This document shows, in pieces, positions 26,082 to 32,949 of a stretch of DNA of 32,949 nucleotides (positions are counted from its first letter, which is position 1; the number at the start of each line of letters is the position of its first letter). The notes beneath the pieces were generated by a model. The model had not been told where the DNA came from. It searched no databases and saw only the letters and a program-made list of their open reading frames with translations. The translations under genes and the position numbers were made by a program. Origin of the DNA: an uncultured Gammaproteobacteria bacterium (lineage in GTDB: Bacteria; Pseudomonadota; Gammaproteobacteria; Enterobacterales; Psychrobiaceae); assembly GCA_913060565.1 (NCBI GenBank), contig CAJXRU010000034.1, forward strand, positions 1 through 32,949, in the 5' to 3' direction.

Positions 26082-28133
26082 ATGCGATATATCCATGTTC
26101 AAGACATAGTGGTTGATAGCCAGCTTCCTTTAATTATTATTGAGGGTAATGAGATATCACTTGAACCTAAACAGCATGCGTTGCTGCTGTTATTTATCGA
26201 ACATGCCAATCAAGTTGTCAGCCGTGATCAGATAATTAACGAAGTTAATCAAGGAATTATTGTTAGTGATAATGCCGTTAATAAAATGGTGGCTAATTTA
26301 CGTCAGTTATTAAAAGATAATCCTAAGTCGCCACAGTTTATTAAAACAATACCAAAACAGGGTTACTGCTTTATTGCCTCTTGCGCAAGACAAGAAAGTT
26401 TAGTGACCAGTGGTCAAAAGACAGATAGACCTGCTGCGTCGCCTCTTTCATTAATGGTTATCTCGTTATCTGCGATATTTATTGTTGGGCTAGCTATTTG
26501 GTTGATGTTATCGACAACAAGTGAACCTAAAACATTCTCCAGCATGCAATTACAACCGTTAACTCGTCATTCTGGCGTTGAATTTTCGCCTGTTGTATCA
26601 CCTGATAAACAGTTATTGGCATATACGCGTAATGATCCACATAATGACATTGCTCAGCTTTGGATCCGTCATCTTGATGGTTCAGAAAAAGAAACCTTAG
26701 TGCAAGATATTGTTATTTCGTCTGAAATGACGTGGTCGAGCGACAGCAAGCAGCTAGTTTTTACCGATTATCCTAAACAGACCTGTCAATTATTACGTTT
26801 TACCGTTGGCCACAGCAGTGAGCAAGTTGAATCTATGGGCAAGTGTGACGCGTTGTACGTGTCACACCTGCAATTTGTCGAAGACGATAACGCAATAATT
26901 TACACCGCTAGACAAGTCGGTTTCGATCCTATTCAGATTTATCGATATTCGTTAAGTGATAAAAGCAGGGTGCTAATTAAGCAGCCAGATCCCACCGGCA
27001 GTGGTAATTATGGATTCGATATCTCAAGTGACGGCAATAAAATGTTAATTTTGTCAGCCGATGAAGGAAGCTGCCATACATCAATGTATGTATTAAATTT
27101 GATAACCAATACATTGGAAAATAAAGGCCGCTGGTCACGCTTTATCAATCGCGCTATTTGGCACCATGATGGTGAGAGTGTTATCAATACAACGAATGAA
27201 TATTCCCATGAAATAGTGCAAAGTAGACTCGATGGCACGATGATATCAACAATGGTGAGCACGTCTAATCGCGTGGCAGATAATTTCTCTCGTTTCCCAA
27301 ATGGCCGTGATTATTACTTTACGTCCTTTCAAATGAACAATGATAATGAGCTAATTAATATCGATGATGGCTCAGTGAAACGTACTTTTAACTCCGCGGT
27401 GTATGACAAAATTCCAACCTTTGCACACAAATCTAATCAGTGGTTTTTCTTGTCTAAACGCAATGGGCCATCGCAGATTTTCTTAGGCGATGAAACAACA
27501 AAACAATTGCAACAAATTACGCATTACGAGACGGAGCCGCAAATTAGTGATCTCGACGTATCGCCGGATGGCAAAACGTTGTTGATTGGTGGGCGCAAAC
27601 AAATCGAGTTAATAACGCTAGCAAATAACGCAGTTGAAACGATTAATGTTGAAGAAGGGTTTGCCATATCAACAGGTTGGCTTTCAGATAATCGATTGGC
27701 GGTTTCTATTTTGGTCAATGGTCAGCCACAGTTGCGATATTACCACCTTGACGCTAAATCATTTTCAAAGGCAAATGAGCGCTGGCAAGGTGCCTTTAAT
27801 GACTCAAAAGGCAACCGATTATTTTTTGTCGAACAGGGTACTAAAGAGATTTACCAGTGGTTTGAAGAGGAAGAGGTTGCTCGCACCACAAACGTAAAGC
27901 TTGAATGGGCGTTTGGAAATGGCGTCGATGCTAAAATCGATGGTGATACCTTGATTTATCGCAAGCAGAATGGGGCTGAAAGCGAAATGTTTGCGCGCTC
28001 ACTAACTAGCGGCGAAGAGAGATCACTAGGAAAGTGGTTCTACATCGCCGGATTTGATTTTGCCGATAATCAGCTATTAGTCAGTTTTGAACAAGGTCGC
28101 AGTGGCGATATTTTAAAAACAGACTTTCAGTAA
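26082..28133 (+). CDS. CadC/ToxR-like membrane regulator with periplasmic beta-propeller
   Basis: 683 aa. The N-terminal OmpR-type winged helix (about 10-100) has SRDQIINEV, NAVNKMVANLRQLL and the family-typical IKTIPKQGYCF. A single membrane helix (about 122-143) follows. The remaining 540 residues carry repeated WD40/TolB-like blades, such as FSPVVSPDKQLLAYTRND, MTWSSDSKQLVFTD and LDVSPDGKTLLIGG, predicted to be periplasmic. One-component signalling across the inner membrane is inferred. The ATG lacks a clear ribosome site but has a strong upstream promoter. It probably regulates the divergent DUF5916 gene and itself. Confidence 0.88.
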   Translation: MRYIHVQDIVVDSQLPLIIIEGNEISLEPKQHALLLLFIEHANQVVSRDQIINEVNQGIIVSDNAVNKMVANLRQLLKDNPKSPQFIKTIPKQGYCFIASCARQESLVTSGQKTDRPAASPLSLMVISLSAIFIVGLAIWLMLSTTSEPKTFSSMQLQPLTRHSGVEFSPVVSPDKQLLAYTRNDPHNDIAQLWIRHLDGSEKETLVQDIVISSEMTWSSDSKQLVFTDYPKQTCQLLRFTVGHSSEQVESMGKCDALYVSHLQFVEDDNAIIYTARQVGFDPIQIYRYSLSDKSRVLIKQPDPTGSGNYGFDISSDGNKMLILSADEGSCHTSMYVLNLITNTLENKGRWSRFINRAIWHHDGESVINTTNEYSHEIVQSRLDGTMISTMVSTSNRVADNFSRFPNGRDYYFTSFQMNNDNELINIDDGSVKRTFNSAVYDKIPTFAHKSNQWFFLSKRNGPSQIFLGDETTKQLQQITHYETEPQISDLDVSPDGKTLLIGGRKQIELITLANNAVETINVEEGFAISTGWLSDNRLAVSILVNGQPQLRYYHLDAKSFSKANERWQGAFNDSKGNRLFFVEQGTKEIYQWFEEEEVARTTNVKLEWAFGNGVDAKIDGDTLIYRKQNGAESEMFARSLTSGEERSLGKWFYIAGFDFADNQLLVSFEQGRSGDILKTDFQ

Positions 28134-28202
28134 ACTATTCTTCAACCTAGATTCAGCAGTTGGCGGGAAATAAGAGTGTAGCTATCTGATTTGATTAGCG
28201 TA

Positions 28203-28249
28203 ATGAAAAAATGTGGTGTCGCCTTATTGGTGACGAGTCATTTTTTCAT
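28203..28249. terminator. Bidirectional terminator between the regulator and thioesterase genes
   Basis: The arms ATGAAAAAATG (28203-28213) and CATTTTTTCAT (28239-28249) are exact inverted repeats around a further GTCGCC/GGTGAC stem. The A-run and T-run suit termination from both sides. Confidence 0.78.
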
Positions 28250-28289
28250 ATAGCAAGGCGAATCAAGGATCTGCACTATTATTCGTGTT

Positions 28290-28697
28290 TCAACTGCTGG
28301 ATTTAGGTTCAAGTATGTGCTGCTGTAGTTTTGCTCTTAATTCTTCTGTTAGTGGCACACTCTTCTTGTCGTTATGACAGTAATGGATCATGGCGGCCTT
28401 ACCGCTAGCGGTTTTAATACCGTTTTGCCAACATTCTTGATAGATATCGAAAGAACTATTGCCGATACGTGTAATAAAGGTTTTGATTTCTACATCGCTG
28501 CCAAAATGGGTTTCTGCATGATAGCTGACGCTAATGCCACCGAGCATTAGTTTCCAATTATTGACGTCTAAATCTGGCGTGAAGAACATAAAAATAGGAT
28601 CGCGACCAGACTCAAACCACATCGGAAAAACGGTATTGTTAATATGACCTAGGGCATCAGTTTCTAAAAATCGCGGTGTAATGGTTAATGAAAACAT
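28290..28697 (-). CDS. Acyl-CoA thioesterase, 4HBT hotdog family
   Basis: A 135-aa single hotdog-fold protein. The 4HBT active-site block is RFLETDALGHINNTVF, with D14 as the expected catalytic carboxylate and H18 nearby, then the long hotdog helix (VFPMWFESGRDPIF). Likely hydrolyses acyl-CoAs in the cytoplasm; chain length unknown. AGGA precedes the ATG, and a TAAAC-N4-GTTTA palindrome lies just upstream, a possible PsrA-type operator. It is divergent from tmcA. Confidence 0.87.
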   Translation of the reverse strand: MFSLTITPRFLETDALGHINNTVFPMWFESGRDPIFMFFTPDLDVNNWKLMLGGISVSYHAETHFGSDVEIKTFITRIGNSSFDIYQECWQNGIKTASGKAAMIHYCHNDKKSVPLTEELRAKLQQHILEPKSSS

Positions 28698-28707
28698 AGT
28701 GTCATCC

Positions 28708-28721
28708 TAAACAGTTGTTTA
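28708..28721 (-). promoter_or_regulatory. Candidate PsrA/FadR-like operator before the thioesterase gene
   Basis: TAAAC-AGTT-GTTTA is a perfect 5+4+5 palindrome 11 bases before the ATG. Its AAAC-N4-GTTT core agrees with the Pseudomonas PsrA core GAAAC-N4-GTTTC except at the outermost bases. A similar core precedes the ETF-QO gene. The position would suit repression. Tentative. Confidence 0.4.
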
Positions 28722-28814
28722 AATATAATGGCGCCAATCTATCAAAAATATTCCAGTTATAATACGTTTAACGATAGAATCAATTAATCTAACGAGCCTA
28801 ACAAGAACATCATT

Positions 28815-30932
28815 TTGCCGATATTATCTCAATTGCTAATACAACTCTCTCAAGAATTTGCTACGACTAATGGCCGTCAGTTGGTGGTACTTAGTGGTGA
28901 CGAACGTTGGGGCTGTAAGCTTGTTAATGATGTGGTGAACGACGACAACACGCTGTGGTTGGGCGGGGGCAATGATGATGCGATTGAAATGCAAAAAGCG
29001 CACTTGAGCTTAGGACGTGAATATCAGAGCGTAGTGTTTAATGTTTTTAGTGGCTTTCACCCTGATGCGTTTGGGCAGGCTATTGGGGCGCTAAATGGCG
29101 GCGGCGTGTGTTATCTCGTTGTTCCTCATTGGCAAGAATGGCACGCATTTAATGATCCAGATTACTTACGTTATGTGGCCTCACAGGAAGAGATAACGTC
29201 AGTAAATCACTATTTTGTTGCGCGATTACAGCGGGAAATACTATCGGATAACGACGCCATTATTATTGAGCAACGTAATCCACAACCATTGTCGTGGAGC
29301 ACTCCAACGATTGCTAAAACACAAGATGTGCCGATGCCGCTGGCCACCAATGATCAAGCTGAATGTGTTAATCAAATAATCAATGTCGCTAAAGGTCATC
29401 GCAATCGACCGCTAGTCATTAATGCTGATCGTGGCCGTGGAAAGTCAAGCGCGCTGGGGATTGCCGCAGCCCAACTCTTACAAGACTCGTTAGCACACAT
29501 CATCATTACTGCGCCCAAGGCAGCAGCCCTTGATAGCGTATTTTTCCATGCGATGCGCCTTCTTGATGGTAGCACGAGAATTCAAAATACCCTGCGCTGG
29601 AATGATAAGTCCTTGAGTTTTGTTGCCCCTGATGAACTTGTTCAAACTTTGCCAATAGCCGATTTAGTGATGGTGGATGAGGCAGCCGCGATTCCCGCGC
29701 CAATGCTCAGTAACTTAGCGCGTCATTATTCAAGGCTGGTTTTTTCGACCACCATTCACGGTTATGAAGGCACTGGACGAGGGTTCGTACTTAAGTTCTT
29801 AGCAGAGCTTGCACAAATATCGCCGCAAATGCGTCGTTGTCAGCTTAATCAACCGATACGTTGGCAAGAAAACGACTCTGTCGAGCGGCTAAGTAATCGT
29901 TTATTGGGATTAAATGCCAAAGCTGTGAACTTAAGTTCATATTATGATTTTGATAAAGAAAGCATTAATTACCAATGGCTTACTCAACTTGAGTTATCTC
30001 AAGACAATAACTTGCTAGAGCAATTGTTTGGCTTATTGGTACTTGCGCATTATCAAACGTCACCGTCAGACTTTAGGCAACTATTAGATGCGCCTAATCT
30101 TCACATTTTAGTGGCTAAGTATGATGGTAATGTCGTTGGCGCATCATTGATTTTACGCGAAGGAGAGCTCTGCGATGATCTTGCCACACAAATATCGCTA
30201 GGAAAGCGTCGTCTGCGAGGGCACCTATTACCGCAATCGCTATTAGGGCAGTTAGGTATTGAATCTGCTGGTGGTTATAAATATGGGCGAGTGATGCGAA
30301 TCGCGGTGCATCCGCAGTGGCAACATTCAGGCATTGGGACTCAATTAGATAATCACACGACCAAATGGGCACAGTCTCAAGATCTTGATGTTTTAGGTTC
30401 TAGTTTTGGCGCGACTGCTCAGCTTACTCAGTTTTGGATTCATCAGGGATATACACCTGTTCGTCTTGGTTTTAGTCGAGATAGTGCTAGCGGTACTCAC
30501 TCTTTGATGGTGTTAAAGGCTATTAATCCGCAAGTAATATCGATAATTGATATGGCGAATACACAATTTTCTCAGGCGCTTAGATATGATTTGGCGGATG
30601 CTCATCGCGAGTTATCTAGTCAATTGGTCGTAAAACTGATGGCTACATGTAAAGATTTTGCGACACTTGGTGGATTTGAACGCAAAAATATCGATTATTA
30701 TGTGCGTGGTAATCGACCTGTTGAGCAGGTTAACGCTATGATTGAAAAAGGAATTTGGAGTGAGCCTGCCAAACTTAGTCAGCTAGCTAATAATGAACGA
30801 CAGCTAGTCATAAAACGAATATTACAACGTCATTCATGGTCTCATTTGAGCAAAAGTCTTAAGTTAACTGGTAAAAAAGCAGCTCAGCAGGCATTACGTC
30901 AAGCAATAAGCTCTTGGCATCAGCTTATTTAA
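28815..30932 (+). CDS. tmcA: tRNA(Met) cytidine acetyltransferase
   Basis: Forms N4-acetylcytidine at the wobble position of elongator tRNA-Met, using acetyl-CoA and ATP. 705 aa, slightly longer than E. coli TmcA. The order is an N-terminal DUF1726-type domain (about 1-170), an RNA-helicase module with P-loop DRGRGKSS (K210) and Walker B VDEAAA (D288, E289), a GNAT domain with RIAVHPQWQHSGIGTQL, and a C-terminal tRNA-binding part. The start appears to be TTG at 28815 with only a weak ribosome site; no in-frame ATG lies close. A TATAAT at 28758-28763 is a likely -10. Confidence 0.95.
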   Translation: MPILSQLLIQLSQEFATTNGRQLVVLSGDERWGCKLVNDVVNDDNTLWLGGGNDDAIEMQKAHLSLGREYQSVVFNVFSGFHPDAFGQAIGALNGGGVCYLVVPHWQEWHAFNDPDYLRYVASQEEITSVNHYFVARLQREILSDNDAIIIEQRNPQPLSWSTPTIAKTQDVPMPLATNDQAECVNQIINVAKGHRNRPLVINADRGRGKSSALGIAAAQLLQDSLAHIIITAPKAAALDSVFFHAMRLLDGSTRIQNTLRWNDKSLSFVAPDELVQTLPIADLVMVDEAAAIPAPMLSNLARHYSRLVFSTTIHGYEGTGRGFVLKFLAELAQISPQMRRCQLNQPIRWQENDSVERLSNRLLGLNAKAVNLSSYYDFDKESINYQWLTQLELSQDNNLLEQLFGLLVLAHYQTSPSDFRQLLDAPNLHILVAKYDGNVVGASLILREGELCDDLATQISLGKRRLRGHLLPQSLLGQLGIESAGGYKYGRVMRIAVHPQWQHSGIGTQLDNHTTKWAQSQDLDVLGSSFGATAQLTQFWIHQGYTPVRLGFSRDSASGTHSLMVLKAINPQVISIIDMANTQFSQALRYDLADAHRELSSQLVVKLMATCKDFATLGGFERKNIDYYVRGNRPVEQVNAMIEKGIWSEPAKLSQLANNERQLVIKRILQRHSWSHLSKSLKLTGKKAAQQALRQAISSWHQLI

Positions 30933-30988
30933 AAACAACCACTTGCTAATCTTCTTCATCAAATCACAAATATAACTTGCACTAAGTT

Positions 30989-31004
30989 TCAAACGGTTGT
31001 TTAA
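30989..31004 (+). promoter_or_regulatory. Candidate PsrA-type operator before the ETF-QO gene
   Basis: TCAAAC-GGTT-GTTTAA is a near-perfect inverted repeat (one mismatch) with AAAC-N4-GTTT at its centre. PsrA is a known regulator of fatty-acid oxidation and ETF genes in gammaproteobacteria. It lies about 190 bases before the ETF-QO start, in the 264-bp gap after tmcA; the remaining bases of that gap show no clear hairpin or gene. Confidence 0.5.
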
Positions 31005-31196
31005 TTCTCTTCAGGTTAAAGAATCTAACGTATAGTTGACGTACACGTAAACTTTCTGGCAGACTCATAGCTAATAAACAATCAATCTTCGACTGAGCAA
31101 GCGAAGTATTGTCTCGATAATCGACCGTCAAAGTAACGGTGGTTACACAGAAAAATTAAAGCAATAGTAAAAGAATAATAGCGATAGGAGCAGAGT

Positions 31197-32846
31197 ATGG
31201 AACGTGAATCGATGGAGTTTGACGTCGTCATCGTTGGTGGTGGTCCCGCAGGACTATCAGCCGCGTGTCGTCTAATGCAAGCAGCAAAAGAGAAAGAACA
31301 AGAAATTACTGTTTGTGTTGTAGAAAAAGGCTCAGAAGTTGGCGCTCATATTCTCTCTGGCGCGGTATTTGAACCCAAAGCACTCAATGAGTTATTCCCA
31401 AATTGGAAAGAGTTAGGCGCACCACTTAATACTGAAGTGGTTGGCGATGACATCTTTATGTTTGGTAGTGAAACCAAAGCGACTAAAGTACCTAACATGT
31501 TTGTGCCTAAAACGATGCACAACGAAGGCAACTACATTATAAGCTTGGGTAACTTGTGTCGCTGGTTAGGTGAGCAAGCTGAACAGCTTGGTGTTGAGAT
31601 CTTCCCAGGCTTTGCTGCTGCTGAAACTGTTTATAATGACGATGGGTCAGTTAAAGGTATTTTAATTGGCGACATGGGCATTAGCGAAAGTGGCGAGCAA
31701 AAAGATTCGTATATGCCGGGCATGGAACTACACGCTAAATACACTTTGTTTGCTGAAGGTTGTCGTGGACACCTAGGAAAAGAGCTACAAGAGCGCTTTG
31801 ATCTTAATGAAGGCCGTAGTCCACAACATTATGGACTAGGCATTAAAGAGCTTTGGACGATTCCTAGCGATCAACACCAACAAGGTAAAGTGGTTCATAC
31901 CGCAGGCTGGCCGTTAGACAATGGCGCGACAGGTGGCGGCTTTTTGTATCACATTGAAGATAACCAAGTTGTTTGTGGTTTGATTGTTGATTTGAATTAC
32001 TCGAACCCTTATTTAAGCCCATTTGATGAATTCCAACGCTATAAACATCATCCTGAAATTGCTAAATACCTAGATGGTGGTACGCGTGTTTCTTATGGTG
32101 CACGTGCTATCGCAAAAGGCGGCTTAAACTCGTTATCTAAAATGAGCTTCCCAGGTGGCTTATTAATTGGTTGTGACGCTGGTACGCTAAACTTTGCGAA
32201 AATTAAAGGCTCTCACACGGCAATGAAATCAGGCATGATTGCTGCCGATGTGATTGTAGAAGAGTTAGCAAAAGGTGAAGAAGCGGCTTGTGAATTGTCT
32301 CAATATGCCGCTGCATTTGAATCATCGTGGTTATACGAAGAATTATTTAGCTCACGTAACTTTGGTGCTGCTATGCATAAATTCGGTACTACCTTGGGTG
32401 GTGCTTACAACATGGTTGACCAAAACATCTTCGGCGGTAAACTGCCATTTAACATCAAAGATGAAAGCTTGGATCACGCACAGCTTAAGCTGGCGAGTGA
32501 GTCTCAAGAGATTAACTATCCAAAACCGGATGGCAAACTGAGCTTTGATAAGTTGTCTTCGGTGTTCTTATCAAACACTAATCATGAAGAAGATCAACGT
32601 TGTCACTTAACGCTAAAAGACGCTTCAATTCCTCTAACCGTTAATATGGAAAAATGGGCTGAGCCAGCTCAACGTTATTGTCCTGCTGGCGTTTATGAAA
32701 TCATTGAAGATAATGGTGAACAACGCTTCCAAATCAATGGTCAAAACTGTGTTCACTGTAAAACCTGTGATATTAAAGATCCGAGCCAAAATATCACTTG
32801 GGTTACGCCTGAAGGCGCTGGTGGTCCCAACTATCCAAACATGTAG
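31197..32846 (+). CDS. Electron transfer flavoprotein-ubiquinone oxidoreductase
   Basis: Passes electrons from reduced ETF, loaded by acyl-CoA and other dehydrogenases, to ubiquinone at the inner membrane. 549 aa, the normal length. The FAD-binding GGGPAG is near residues 14-19 in VVIVGGGPAGLSAA. Central ETF-QO blocks include SGAVFEPKALNELFP, and the C-terminal 4Fe-4S cysteines are C495, C518, C521 and C524 (CPAG and CVHCKTCD). The ATG has TAGGAG eight bases upstream. etfA/etfB are not in the window. Induction by fatty acids via the upstream PsrA-like site is a suggestion. Confidence 0.97.
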   Translation: MERESMEFDVVIVGGGPAGLSAACRLMQAAKEKEQEITVCVVEKGSEVGAHILSGAVFEPKALNELFPNWKELGAPLNTEVVGDDIFMFGSETKATKVPNMFVPKTMHNEGNYIISLGNLCRWLGEQAEQLGVEIFPGFAAAETVYNDDGSVKGILIGDMGISESGEQKDSYMPGMELHAKYTLFAEGCRGHLGKELQERFDLNEGRSPQHYGLGIKELWTIPSDQHQQGKVVHTAGWPLDNGATGGGFLYHIEDNQVVCGLIVDLNYSNPYLSPFDEFQRYKHHPEIAKYLDGGTRVSYGARAIAKGGLNSLSKMSFPGGLLIGCDAGTLNFAKIKGSHTAMKSGMIAADVIVEELAKGEEAACELSQYAAAFESSWLYEELFSSRNFGAAMHKFGTTLGGAYNMVDQNIFGGKLPFNIKDESLDHAQLKLASESQEINYPKPDGKLSFDKLSSVFLSNTNHEEDQRCHLTLKDASIPLTVNMEKWAEPAQRYCPAGVYEIIEDNGEQRFQINGQNCVHCKTCDIKDPSQNITWVTPEGAGGPNYPNM

Positions 32847-32872
32847 TTATTATTAACTTATTGGTGATGTAT

Positions 32873-32949
32873 ACCCAAGCCACTTGAAGATGCCTGTTTC
32901 AGAGTTCGGGTAGGAATCGAATACAAGGCATGATTTGTAATTAATGGTT
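32873..32949 (-). mobile_element. MITE/structured repeat, family copy 3, cut by window end
   Basis: The 77 visible bases match the reverse complement of the right end of copy 1 with two mismatches, including ACCCAAG and GAGTTCGGGTAG. It is the copy 1 subtype in opposite orientation, 26 bases after the ETF-QO stop. The contig very probably ends here because the assembler could not cross the multicopy repeat. Confidence 0.9.

Overview
The window looks like one complete assembly contig from an AT-rich marine-type gammaproteobacterium, most likely Alteromonadales (Colwellia/Thalassotalea-like). The clues are an Escherichia-type long IlvC with divergent IlvY, TmcA, a HutC-controlled hutI, ETF-ubiquinone oxidoreductase, DUF885 and DUF5916 proteins, and abundant c-di-GMP proteins. 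The lineage is inferred from gene content only. Both contig ends are explained: bases 1-51 are an Illumina Nextera adapter, and the right end stops inside a dispersed repeat that also occurs twice at 22.5-23.3 kb.

Layout. 0-2.5 kb: a GGDEF-EAL gene cut by the adapter, a MITE-like element, and an acyltransferase. 2.5-6.4 kb: ilvC/ilvY divergon, a small conserved protein, and an atypical thiolase-like gene. 6.5-12.6 kb: a GAF-GAF-PAS-PAS-GGDEF-EAL sensor, a DUF885 lipoprotein peptidase, and an exported TonB-C-terminal protein. 12.7-15.2 kb: GNAT-hutC diverging from hutI across a perfect HutC operator. 15.2-19 kb: two tandem solute-binding paralogues around a small membrane protein, and a two-gene ABC-2 transporter. 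19.3-22.4 kb: a TauE/SafE permease convergent with mesD-mesX. 22.5-23.5 kb: a GNAT gene broken by two copies of one repeat. 23.5-28.1 kb: a DUF5916 outer-membrane-type protein divergent from a membrane-bound winged-helix/beta-propeller regulator. 28.2-32.8 kb: thioesterase, tmcA and ETF-QO.

The most notable system is mesX-mesD. This is the oxygen-dependent, folate- and cobalamin-independent core methionine synthase (MesD) with its DUF1852 partner (MesX). The mesX promoter region carries a perfect MetR-type box, TGAA-N5-TTCA. The TauE/SafE gene promoter carries the same multi-part array with identical spacing: TGAA-N5-TTCA, 8 bp, TGAA-N5-ATCA, 5 bp, ATTCAT, then a -10 about 20 bp on. This predicts that the permease and the methionine synthase form one sulfur/methionine regulon. 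A second notable signal is the repeat family at 22.5-23.3 kb. Its two copies differ at their termini and at an internal stem by changes matched on both arms, as expected if a folded form is maintained.

No rRNA, tRNA, CRISPR array or complete transposase was recognised.
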